A stretch of 64,000 nt of DNA from Amblyornis subalaris (lineage: Eukaryota > Chordata > Aves > Passeriformes > Ptilonorhynchidae), in contig JACAXG010000012.1 of assembly GCA_018881555.1 (NCBI GenBank), positions 8,040,980-8,104,979 of the forward strand. Reading direction: 5' to 3'. The notes below the pieces were generated by a model, which was not told where the DNA came from, searched no databases, and saw only the letters and a program-made list of their open reading frames with translations. Below are positions 1-12,500 of this stretch, piece by piece. Every line of letters starts with the position of its first letter. Position 1 is the first letter of the stretch. The position numbers and the translations under genes were made by a program.

Positions 1-163
1 CTTTTCCTGACGTAGTAAAGTCCCCACTATTTAAACCCACGAGACAAGATAATAAACGCCATTTTCGTCCATCCACCATAGTGGTGTAGTGTGTCGTTGG
101 CCCGAGTGACCCGGGAGAGGCCGGGTTGCCGTGCTGTCGTCTGTTCCAGGGCGCCTGCCTTCA
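1..163 (+). mobile_element. 3' part of an alpharetrovirus-like LTR
   Basis: The left edge reads like the promoter-to-end part of a retroviral LTR. A TATA box (TATTTAA, 29-35) is followed closely by a poly(A) signal (AATAAA, 51-56). An R start then reads CGCCATTTT, and a CpG-rich U5-like stretch ends at TTCA (160-163). The order, the tight spacing and the R start resemble avian leukosis-type LTRs, a family known to have endogenous relatives in birds. What follows does not look like a primer-binding site, so it is probably a solo LTR whose U3 lies before base 1. It carries no coding sequence. Confidence 0.6.
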
Positions 164-2559
164 TTCGGAAGGCAACAAAGGACCACCATCTCATTCAATT
201 CCACACAAGGAGCTCCTCTCTCTCTTATTTTTTCCTCCATGCTATGTTAATTTCATACAGTCCTCAGGCTCCTAACAAGTTACCAACGCTGCCCTCATTA
301 AGGAAAGTGAACATAACACAAGGGAACTATAATATTAAATTAATGTGTGTAGCCTCATTTCTTAGAACATCACATGATGGAAGAGCAAAAACCTACAGTT
401 TTGAGGGGACTGTAGAAAACACCTCTGTCAGATGACCATCTGGGGAAGCACTTGCAATTCAAATTGCTGCTTCCTGATAAACTGTTTATGCTCCAAATAT
501 CATTCTTTTGTGCAGATTATATTACAAGTGAAAAACTCTCAGACTTGAATATCTCATACTTGTATGAAAATTGGGAGGAGTCGTAACCAGAATAAACCTG
601 GTCATAAACACGGAAAAATGTTCTCAGTGTGTTCCAGACAATTTTCCAAACATAGTTTGGTGGCCTACTTCAGACAGAAAGGTCAGGCTCCGAATGAAAA
701 TCAAAGTATCCCGAGCTCATTTTGGGCTCCCTTTAGCCAACTAAATGGTCCTCAAATTTTATCTGATTCCCCGTGTCTTCTTTTGGCTTCATCCAGAGCT
801 GGGTTTTCTTGACTAGATGGGATGTCCAGTTGTATCATACACAAAAACCACAGCAGAACCCATTGCTTTATTGAGACATGCTGTTCTAACAATTTTCTTC
901 CACATAAATGGCTGGCCAAGCCTCCTTTGTTTTCATTACCACTAAGTCGACAGGGGACAAATAATAAGAAAAAATTACTAGCGGTTATGATTGGGCATTA
1001 GGATTAGCAAACTTGGGTACTCTTAATGAAGATCTTGTCCAAAATGCATTTTATATTTCTTGTATCTGCCTTTCAACAAATCTGTATGATCCTTGTTGGT
1101 ATAAAATATAAAGGAATAATCTGATAACAACCTGTCATCACTTGCTCCTGTCTGCCAAATCTCACAGAGTCTGTTCATGTGCATGGTAGGCATTCACAAA
1201 ACCCGCTTCTTTTCTGCAAGCTGGCAAAAAATATGAGTGCACTATTCAGAAGGCAGCCAGTGGCAAGCATAAAGAGCAAATGCAATGTCATCATCACACC
1301 TTTTAAATCATCTCAGTATGCTGACCCAAGGCACACCTCACCACTGCTGCACTCTGTTGTGTGGGAATGCCTCAAATGAAGGCAAGGCGTAATTTAGGGA
1401 GATATGGTTAGGATTGTGTAGTACCAACTGCAATGGAAAATCCCTAGAAGAGGGATAGCATTTGCAAAAATGTTGGAGATGTATTGTGCTGACAAAGATG
1501 CAAGTACACTGGCTTTAGCAGTGGGAAAGAGGAAATGGATAGGTCACAGATGGACTAATCATGCCATTTTCCTAGCTTTAGCTTCTTCTGCATGAATGTC
1601 TACAAAAGACAACCCTTGTCTTTAAAAGACAAACTCTTCCTATTCTCAAACACCCATAGCTTTACCTGGAAGAGTTCTGAGAATGAAAAGGATTACTGAT
1701 GAATGTTACTTAGCTCTGATTAGTGAGGCACAGGGCGGAAGTAGGATAAAACTAATGAGGGAGATACTCAACACAAGCAATAACCAGATAGCAAGGAACA
1801 CATGAGTAGGCAACACACTCTGTGATAATTAGATGTAAAAGTCTGTTTTCCAGAGACATATAAGACACATAAGAGAAGTCCCCATCCTGAGACTGCAGTA
1901 CAGGCCTTTATGGCATTTACTGCTACTGCAGGGCAGGTCAATCAACTGACTGCAGCAAGTATTCCCCATCAACTGCCATCGTCTAACACACAAAAAATAT
2001 AAGTTTGTTTTTTATGTCTGTGTTCCTAGTTTCTAAACACAAAACAGAAAGGCATGAATCTATGAAAAAGGCCATTTTATTAAAATCCTATCTTCTCACT
2101 TCAGTCACTGTTTCCGCAAAGTCTTTATATTTGCCTCTTGGGACTTTTTTTTAATTTTGCAAACTAGCCGGTTAGAAACAAATGAAGGAGATTTTTAAAA
2201 TCAGGTTTTGGGGGGGCTTATGCTTTAGCTTCTACTTGAAAAATGAGTCTTTATTGGGATTAGCAAAGTCCCTTGTAGCTGAGCACTTGTGATACCAGAA
2301 TTGTCTGTGAATTCCTTGGTGTTTGTTTCACCAGTTACCTGTGACATTGGTCTGAACGAATTGTGATCATGAAAACACTTAAAGAGATCATTTCTAGATG
2401 TAGAAATCTGGGAAAGCCAGCTCAGTGTCAAACAATTGACTAGGAAATATTACAAAAGGGTAATATACAGGGATAACAAACCATCCCACACCAGGAGAAT
2501 ATCATCCTATTGGGGAAATGATTGCACAAGACGGCACAGCTGTCTCAGTTTTGAGACAA
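164..2559. other. Intergenic sequence, nothing recognised
   Basis: AT-rich sequence with short, unrelated open frames (the longest about 80 codons) that show no signal peptide, domain or splice context I can support. I see no RNA gene. Confidence 0.6.
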
Positions 2560-3500
2560 ATTTAAGAGAGGACTCTCTGGACTGAGTCCTTCTCGCCAAA
2601 AGAGTTCCAAAAATCCCTTTCCTCCAATAGCGAATGAATACTAATAGATGAAAGCGAAAAAAAAAAAAGGTTTATTAACAAACAGAATGCCCACCCGCAA
2701 GGCAAGGGAAAAAAAGTTAATAACTGTTAAGCACTAAACCGTGAGAACCCACTTCCCCACACACACACAGAGGAACCAACCCTCCTTCCAAAAAACTGTC
2801 CAAAGGGTGGGGGCAGTGTGCGAGGAATACCCCTTTCCCAACACATGGTCCAAGATGGCACTGGCTTTCATGTTGAGAGGAGTACACCTTCCAAGGTGCA
2901 GTTCCAACAGCGAGAGGGAAAACCCAGTGGCTACCTGGTGTCAACCGATTCTCCGACAGCAGTCATGGCAGGCGAAACAGCTGGGCTGGAGCCTTTCGGT
3001 GTGCTTTCTCTCCCCGGCTTGGCTCCCCGGTCCCGGGCTTCAGGCAGGAGCAGCCACAGCAGCACACAGCAGGGCATTAGCCCCGCGGGAGGCGGCCCTG
3101 GTCTCGGCTGTCAGCACAGGAGCAGCCACTGCAGCACACAGCAGGGTAGGGGCCCGGCAGGAAGCAGCCTCGGTCTCGGCTCTCAGCACAGGAGCAACCG
3201 CAGCAGCAGAAGAAAAAATGGAGCTGGTGGACTGAAGCCCTCGAGCTGGGTTACCGTGTAGCCAAGCAGCCAAGTGCTTCCGGCAAAAACGCCTACTGTT
3301 CTCTGTTCCCAACCGGGCACAGACGACCCACCCCCACCTAAGAGACTGCTAAGCCACAGTGTAGCAGTATCCCAGCAGGATACACACAGACCTCCGCACA
3401 CGTGGTGTTGCTGCCTGATCCCCTGAACCAGAACAGAGAGAGAGCAACTCCTGGCCCCAACCCCANCAGCATCTCGGCCCGGCTCACATGATACCCTCAA
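2560..3500 (-). mobile_element. GC-rich LTR-like block
   Basis: An abrupt GC- and CpG-rich island lies in AT-rich surroundings. On the minus strand, GC-rich sequence with a minisatellite runs into TTAATAAACC near 2678-2669 followed by a T run, like U3 passing into a poly(A) signal and R. Several short frames cross it on both strands, but their shared 24-codon periodicity comes from the DNA repeat and not from a protein. I could not fix TG...CA ends or a target-site duplication, so the boundaries and the LTR assignment are tentative. A short GC-rich satellite or another retroelement end would look similar. Confidence 0.35.
3045..3210. repeat. 72-bp minisatellite, about 2.3 copies
   Basis: Units starting CAGGAGCAGCCACAGCAG-like recur at 3045, 3117 and 3189, an exact 72-bp spacing, with CAGCACACAGCAGGG and CTCGGCT in the same order within units. 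Because 72 is a multiple of three, all frames stay open across it, which explains the overlapping open frames here. Confidence 0.85.
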
Positions 3501-6500
3501 GCCAGGAAGGGGGGGAAGGTGTAGAGAGAGAAAACAATAACAATTTTTGGGCATAACCTGGATGTGGGATAATGATCCCCAAGACAACAGCCAAAATGCA
3601 TTACTTGGCATTGCTCCCATCTCAGAGGCAGGTATTAAGCTACTTGTGCATGGGCAAATCTATCCTGCTGTATTTCATCTGCTACACAGAAAATTCCATT
3701 CATTTCAGAAACTTGTTTGTGCCTTAAATCCCCAAAACATCATCCAAGGATATTCCTAGCAACCAAACAACTGGGAATCAATAACAGTCTTGGGAAGGGG
3801 CAAGATGATGGATAAGGGTTAATAGCAATTATTCATAGAAAGCAATCTAAACTGTTTTTCAATAGAATTTGGAGTGGCAAATTTAAAGGATTCTTGAATG
3901 CTAAGGCCATTTCCATCATGATGATCCTCTGTCTTATTCAGTAGGACCTCAGTATTACTCATTTTTCGTGACCCTGAATTATCAAGGACATGCTGGGCAA
4001 ACAGCCAAGGTAATACAAGCTCCATAATAGTAATCTATACTTAAAGTTAACATGATGGCTATGTCAGTTGGAGGAAGGCTAGACCTTCCAGCTCTGGTAA
4101 CTGCTTGACTTAGCACTTTTTTTTAGTGCATGAGAAACGTTATAAAGTAAAGCATATGTCTTGCAAGTGGGAGAAAAGTCATGCAATGTTATGAGCAAAG
4201 AAATGGGCAGAAGTAGCAGAATGATGGGGTGGAGAAGCAGTGAATTCAAAAGCAGCTTGGACACATTTTTTTGGGAAAAAAAGTCAGTAAAACCCCTATA
4301 GCTTCATCTGCACATAGAACTGTCATTGTGTGTGCCAGGAGAACAGATCAAGAGATTGATAGGAGTCCTGTTCTATTTAAAGGACATGGAAATGTGTGGA
4401 ACCAAAGAAGTTAGAAATGGACAATGGAAGACTATCTCCTAGGACTGCACTCTGTGGTACATTTCTGGGCATGGTTGTCTATTTGAGTTATTAAAGTCTC
4501 AAGCTCTCCTCTTCTGTGTTCCTCTTCAAAATGTGAAGTTGTATGTTTACCCTTCAGTTTTCAATCCTTGCCAATATGCATGACTCTGTTCAGCAGATCT
4601 ATTTTTCACATATATACTTGTTTTGTTCAGGAAGGCTTAGTCACTTCTGTGGATCCCACGGACTTTCAAGGATCCAGGACAGCCTCTGCCTTCACCCATT
4701 GATTATCTTGTGACACAATGTCCTAGGGATTAAAAAAGAGTAAGTTCCAGAAATTGTCACTTCCTTTAGACCGTATGGACAAGATGGTCATGAAGGTTTT
4801 TTTGAGTTGTAATATATGGGTTTTGTCCAGGTTACTAGGAATCCGATATTGTATCTACTGTATCCTTTCTTTATAATATCAGCAGAAGATTGAGTTCTTT
4901 GACTATCTGCTGAGGAAAATCAGGAACTCCATCTGAGTTCTCTAACCAAGTTAGCCATTGAGACAATGCTTGCTCTAACCCTACACCTACCGGTGTAGGA
5001 TCACTCAAATTAGGCAGTCTGGTCAGTCCCACTGATCTTAGCCACGTTATTCTTCAGCCAGGGTGAAGGTCCTCTCAGAGGACCTATGTTGATGCAAAAG
5101 TGACCAGAAAAGCACAAGTTATCTACTTTCTGAATAGGCTAGTATGGCACTTTCCCACACTGTAAACTTTCAGGCATAGACATCATTTATTTCACCTCCC
5201 TGTACATCAAATACAACAACACCTACTACACTTACTGAACAACTATTTTTGAGTTCTATTTGAACAGCAAAAATATTTTTTATGTGACTACAGTACCTCC
5301 AGTGAGGATAATACTGTGAAGCCCACATGGCTACTGAAAGTCTTACTCTTAGTAGAAAGCGAGACTACAATCAACAAAGCACATGTGAACTGAAGGGAAA
5401 GAGAACCCACTTCCATAAGGTACCTGGCAAGGTGGACTAGGGAGCACAGAATGGGCCCTACTCACAGCCCTGTATTCAAACTGAGACACAGAGTTTTAAA
5501 ATGAAAAATGGCTTCAAAGGAAAAGAAATTGTTTCCAAGCAAGGGTCTACTCTAAAAACACATAGCATCCTAGGGTTAATCAATATTTTTTGCCTAATGC
5601 ATTTCTTCCACATAGTATTTATAGTAATGTAGTGCAAATTTTTCATTCTGCTTTTCTAAAGAAAAAACATGAAAAGCATTTGAGAGTATGTTTAACAAGT
5701 ATTCTAGTGAAACACACCCTGCTTAAAGGTCACGTATTTTTGAGAGAGACTTTAGATTTCTATATGAACTGCAGCAGGTTTTACTTAGAGGACTAAACCC
5801 AGATGTTGACATGGTGCCATAGTACTGCGTGAAATTACTGACTCCACCTCTTTCTCAGCTTCAAAACCCACAGATGCTTTAGAGAAACCCACCAAGAACA
5901 TTAATATGCTGCTGTGTCAGGAGGAAGCTGCAGTGAGTGGGTGAGGAGTTTTGGCCTCACAGAAAGCCGGAGCATTTCAGAGGGCTCTTTACTAAAGAAC
6001 AACAGCATTTTCCAAACCCAAGAGTGGAAACAGAAGCTGCTTAAGGAGAAATCATCCTCTTTGTTGAGCAGTCATTTTTTCTAGTTGAAAAGGAAGAAAA
6101 TTTGTAAAACCACAATGTACCTCCGAGATGTAAATATTGTAAATAAGTACTATTTAATACTTTTAAGCAGAAAAGATATCTAACTATAATTTAAAAGGCA
6201 ATGTTAAACTTGCTGTACCGACTATTCCAAATTTAAACTTGAAATTAGTCCAGCACACCAGCAGTGTCTCAGAAATTTCTAAGGTTTCTGTCACCATGGT
6301 AGCTAAGTGGCAATGGGCTTAATCCTGCACTCATTGAGTCCACAGTCAGACTTCTTGTGGCCTTAGTAATGCTGGATCTGACCCTGTAAATCCTAACATG
6401 CTTGAGACCACAGCTTGATTTCTAAAACCTTTTTACCCACTTTCCCACGGCAACTTGGGTTGGGAATTCTGTGGAAACCATTCACTTGAAAGATGTCTGG

Positions 6501-9500
6501 GGGAGATTTCTTTCATTCAGCAACAAATCCCTGACTGATTAAAAGAACAATGTTGATAGCCGTACAGGAAGCCATGCCATCCACTCCTTAGGCAGCAGGC
6601 ACTTTTGGCAACACGTACCAATTGAGAAGACAGGGAACAGTAAGGGAGGGGAATCAGGAGTCAGACAAGGTTCCTGGAAACTTCCAAGATGTTTAAAAAA
6701 GAAGAGAATTGTTGCCTTGGTTAAATGCAATTCCCGGTATCTCACAGCCAACTAGACAAATCAACCATTATACTAAAACATTCATATTGTCCTTGGTGGA
6801 CGGATGATAAAATGTAATGATTAGATAATATGCAGGAGTATACATAATAACTCCTCAACAAAATCACCAACTCTATGGGATAAAGATGCCTCTAAAAGCC
6901 CAGGCCCATAGACATAAACACTTGGGCTCTAATCACCTTCTGTTTTTATCCTCTTTTCCTCGAGAAATAAGGCCTGAGAGATCAAACTGTCTACCTCTCA
7001 GCCTCTCCTTAATAACTCGTGAACCAGCTGGCTGCCTTCAGCCAAAATGGCAACGTGAAAGAGGTCAAAAAAGCAAGAAGTTCCTGCAAGCTCCATAAGA
7101 AAAGGTGGCTGCATGGAGTACAGACCCATGTTAGCGCCCTTAAAAGGGAAAGGGGTGTACACTGAGGTCAGTTTGGGACTCGTTTGAAAAGGGCAGAGGG
7201 AAGCCTCTCCAAGGGAAGAGCAGAGGAAATTGTGGGTGCGCCTTTTGGCACACTTATGATGGAAATTGAGAAGTGGGTTACAGACTGTGTGGGCAGGGAC
7301 ACAATTTCAGAGAAAACTAGATTCATTAATTCTGCTGCTTGGTTGTATTATAGTTTTCTGTAAAAATTATGAGGATTATTAGACATAGCTGGTAATTGCA
7401 TTACCAACATGAAAAGGCCTTAACAAAGCCACAAGGGGATGATGAGAAAAGAAGCTCCAATACAGTGAAACCATGTAAAATNTCATACACGAGAAGAGCC
7501 AAGATCAACATACAACTTACACTGCATGTTGACTAAAGTAATATATGTGCTGAAAGCCCTCAAAACTAGGAAAGAGCCTGCAGGGCATTTTGAGTAAGGG
7601 TGGCACCTTCATAAACTGGTGTGTGTTTTTGGACATACCTGAGTTCAGCCAAAGGTTGTTCTGAGAGTTCTTTGATCCTTTGGGAAGTTGGACAAACTGA
7701 AAGACCTTATGCCTTGCGCTGTGGCTTCCTGTGGAAGCGTTAACTCAGAGCTGACCATTGAACGCTCTAGAAACACACTTGAACAAGTTTCAGTTTTGTA
7801 TGAATATGCTTAGAGCATCAGCATAAATGCTTAGAGATAAAGCAAGAGTCAGCCCTAAGAAAACACATCCTTCAGATAGATCTGAGATGAGGCCTGTGAG
7901 AAATGAGGAAGCTGTAAGCCATGCAGGAGCTGCCCTTATGGAAATGACTGAAGAGTCAGATTCTGCTCCCATTTGTGGCTTGAAAAGCAAGAGCAAACCT
8001 GTAGAAATTATGGGTTTTTTCCAATTTAAAACTAATATGGGACTAAAATCTGGTTACTATGAATTCAGCTCCTGCTGAAGACTGTCTCACTCTTCAATCA
8101 TTAAACTACCGCTTTTTTAAAAGCAATCAGAAGGCAATGCAAGAAGGGAGTTTTGCTCTACAATAAGGAAGATCTGTTAAACACATACCCCACATCTTCA
8201 TCAGATGACAGGATGATAATCTTGAGCAACTTCTTCTGTTGAATAAGTGTCACAAGGCTCAAGTGGACTGATAATTCCCTTTCCTACAATGAATCACGCG
8301 GGGATTTCCCTTAGTTTTGTTATTAGCCTAGTTGCTATTTTTCTGCCTACCCATTTTGTTGCTTAGGAGACTGCTAGTCATGAAAAAAACTCCACAAACA
8401 AAATAAAAAAAACCCCAAAACAGCAAGGCCCAGTCCTGCCAGTGGTACTCCAAGTTTTGGAATGCTGAATGCTCTTGCCTCCCGGGATCTGTCTGCACAG
8501 AAGGAAGATGCTTTATTAGTATAAATAGTTGCCAAGGAAGTAATTTTCCAGGCATGGCCACAGTTTGGTCTCCAAAAGCCAGGCAGTACAGATTTATTTT
8601 TCATGTCTTTGGAGCAGTAACAGAAGTTTCTCCAGCAGAATCATGTAATTGGGCAATGATTTCTGTGGCAGAGGGCTGGTTGTAAGACAGAGTCATAGAA
8701 CAGAGCAGCAATTTCCCTGTCATCACGTCAGGACTGTGCAGTCCTATAATAATTATACCTACTTCCCTATGTAAATATAAGAACAAATTCTCGTTTTCCT
8801 GGGAAGGCTATTTGTACACATTCTAGTTCAGTGTGATTGTGGTGCCCCACAATAACTCTTCTGTCCTGTTTTCATCAGAAGAACTTGCTTCCTAAGTCTG
8901 GTTATCACAATCTTCTCTCTTCTTACATTTTTATCCTCCTTTCCCATTTTTCATTTTATAGAAGGTGAAACTGCAGCCAAGAGATCTGGTCAACAATAAG
9001 AGGTGCTGAAAATTCCTGGATCCTGGTCCAGTCTTCTAATGGATGGCTATAACTCTAAAGAGAAACCAGTGTAAAATGCTGTGCAACACTTCACACATGG
9101 TAGAAAATGAGTCCTGCAATACAACCCCTGTCTTTTGTTATTTTCTGGCTTTTCAAAAGGACCAAATATGTAATACCTTGATAATGGGTTGAAGCTCTTT
9201 AGATTTCAAATCTCTTGAAAATTCTGGTTCTTATTTTAAGATACCAGCTACAAGTTTAGGAAATTAATGTCAAGCTCCTGTTCTTGACATGCTGAAAGTG
9301 TGGGTTTCTGGCACATGCATTTAAAAAGGGATGTGTTATAAATTGGCTTCCTAGGGCCTGAGGACTTTGGAAAAAGACTTATTAAAAGTTATGGAGCATT
9401 AGGAAGCAGAACACGTTCAAAAACTGCTGCTGCACAAGATGACTCATAAGGTTATACCACCGATTTTGCTAGTAACACCAGAGGAAAATTATGTCCTAGA

Positions 9501-12500
9501 TCAAAAACACTCAGATGTTGCGAACTTGTTCCTGGGGAAGACATATGACACATTTTACCAGGCTTATTTCTTTAGCTGAATAAAGTGACTGAGAAAGCAG
9601 ATAATATCAACATATTCAATGCAAGCAGTAGGCAATGAGAGGATAAGTTTTTATGTCTTGATCTTGCTCTTATTTGTAGATCCTAACACATCTCCCTTGG
9701 ACTTTGGGAAAGTAGGCTGAAGCCAATATAGCTGCCCTTAATTTCCTGCTTTCTTTTCCAATGCATTCTTCCTATCTGTAGCTCCCTGTGATTGGTGTTT
9801 TTAGATTCCCTCTCCAGGAAGCTTGTTCATGTCTTCTTATCTGTTTGGCTAAGCTAGTGGAGCAGAATATGTAGCTCTTCACCTTTATATAACATTTGCT
9901 TATGATTCAGTGGTATCTTTGGAAGAGCTGGCACTTACAATGATCTATCTGAAGCATGTACAAAATGATAAGACTGTTAATGCCCTTTCAAAATTACTGT
10001 CCTCCCAAGGGAGAGGCAAGTACACAGATAGGTTGTATGTGAACCAAAATATATGAATAAGAAAGAACAAAGAGACTCTCCCAAGAAGAAAGCAGGTGAG
10101 GTTACATTCAAAATACATGTTCCATCATGGAGTGACAACTTATGGTGGAAGACTCACAGGGTCATGACCAGCTCACCCTTCCTTTATTGCTAGGTTGGGA
10201 GAATTTATGTATTATTTTCCATTTCTGTAACTCTTAAGACCAATACCAAGAGGTCACGGCCATGCTGTACAAGGTATAGTGACATTTAAAATAAAGACAG
10301 CTCCTCTTCCACATAGATAACACATACCTTGCAACCTACACAGTATGCTTGTGTCACAAGGAGAATGACACATTTCAAATGGGAGACAAATGGGGGGCAA
10401 AGCAAGAGCCAAGCCAGGGACACTAGAGCAGCCTTGTTGCTCAGTCACAAGCAGAGGCAAACATCCTGATTTATGTCTGCTCCAAGCTAACTGGGTCATG
10501 CTGGCTGAGGGTGTGAAGCAGATTTCATTTTCATTGCCATCCTGCTTTGCTACAGACAGCCGAAATAGCACAATGTGAGTTCAGGAGTCCACACATGACT
10601 GCCTGGACCCACCAGTACAATCCCCTTGCCACCATCAAAGAAAGGGCATTTTTATTAAGTATGGTTGCTTGAATTCGTCCCTCATTTTAACATGAGCAAG
10701 AACAGCTGAGTCCAATTTGAAAGACAGATCTTCTGGCTCCAGCTCCTAGACTTTGAGCTCTCATCTGTCTGTCACCTCCCTCAGCTGGGAACTGCTCAGC
10801 TCAGCTGGGAACACTTCACATCCATTTTCTCTGCTGATTTCCTTTCTAAACCTGTCGTGCCTCACCTCTTTAGATAATAACCTCTTCAGTATACTGATTG
10901 TAGTCTCTGTGTACAGTGCCAAGCATGACATGGCACCAGACCCCTCCTTGGAGTGTCCATAATTTACTAAAATCCAAACAGAACCATAGAAAGGGCAGAG
11001 GAAAGAGAAACAACTCCAAGAGGTTATGGGGACCATAAAAAGGAAGAAATTTATCAGTGTTCCATTACCTTCTGCCATGAGGAAAGGGGCAACTGCATCT
11101 GTGGTGGCAGCTACCAGCAATGTGCTTAATGAGGGCGGGGGAGATGGTAGTTGTGGTTGGTGGTAAACAACAGGCACCTGTGAATCTCACAGCAACACTC
11201 CTGTTGTATTCACTTTAGCATCTCTTTTGACAGCTTCTAGCTTTTTTCCTTTTTATTCTAATCAAATCGAAGCAGTTGGAAGTGGGGCCACTTCTGAATG
11301 CCCAATGCTTTGTTTTGGGAAGATAGAGAAATACAGTGTCACCTCCATCTTATCTAAAAGGGATAAAAGACATCATAGACCTTACATAGGCTACTTCTTC
11401 CTTATGGATTGTTACTGCAGGGTTAAGCCCTGTTTTAAAAATGGAGGAAAACTTCTATGAAAAGTGCCTGCAGGCTTTTGAACTGGTTTATAAAAATAGC
11501 TGCCTGAAGAAGAAAAAGAAAAGAAAAAGAAATGTGACAAACAAACTCAACACCAACTAGTTTCTAGTGTACCCATCTATTGCAACTAGTGTGATATTAA
11601 TAGAACACACACCAGGAGGGAGTGGGAAAATAAACATATTTTCCCTCACATAATAGGACTGCCTAAATGACTTACATATGCAAAAATAAAGAAACGGCTC
11701 CCCATGATAATCTGAAACTATATTTTATCCACATAAACAACTCAGCTTCTTAACTGTAACCTAACGTGTTAAACTCACTCGGTTTTATTTGAGGGCATGG
11801 ACAGATTGAGTGATCAATCTCTATTACACTGAGCTTTTTTTTAATCCCATCCTTACAGTGCCATTTTTCTTCTCACTAGACATTTTAGTTCATTTCCCTG
11901 AGCCTTCTGCAGCTTAATAGCTGCATTTCAGACCTACAGACAAAAAAAAAAAAAAAGCTTTCAAACTTTCAGAAGGGAGTGAGTGAGAGTTGTGCATGAG
12001 ATGGGGAAATATAGCAAAAAAAATGGAGTAAAAGGGCAATTGTTAGCGTTGCATGTGCTGCACTTAGAGGATAACAGTTACATATTCTAGTTTCATAATG
12101 AAGAAGTTCGGGGTCAACCAGGTGCTGGCTTCAGATGCTGTAAAATCAAGAGGCTGAGGGTTTTTTGTCTTGTAGAATTGGCAAACAGGTATTCCCCTAG
12201 AGAAACGGAATGAGGACTTAGCAATTAACTCTCCCGTTCCTGCAATCGGAGTGCTAATCACATCCTTAGCAACTGCATGGTCACTATGGTACTGACAACA
12301 TCTTTTGCTCAAATCCTTTCTGATTCATTTTCCTGGTAACTTCGGTGATGGTCAGAGCAGAGGTGACATACACCTGCTGACACTGTGCTGAATGGTTCCA
12401 TCAATCTCCATTCTGCAATATTGGACTCTATTGCAAATGAAAATGAACTCCAAGGACAGAAAGGAAGCCAGTAAGTGTCCAGAGAATCTGTGCTGTTTGC

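Noticed and set aside
2741..3261. Overlapping 164- and 147-codon frames
   Set aside because: They stay open because of a 72-bp DNA repeat and GC-rich composition; frames are open in several phases and on the opposite strand.
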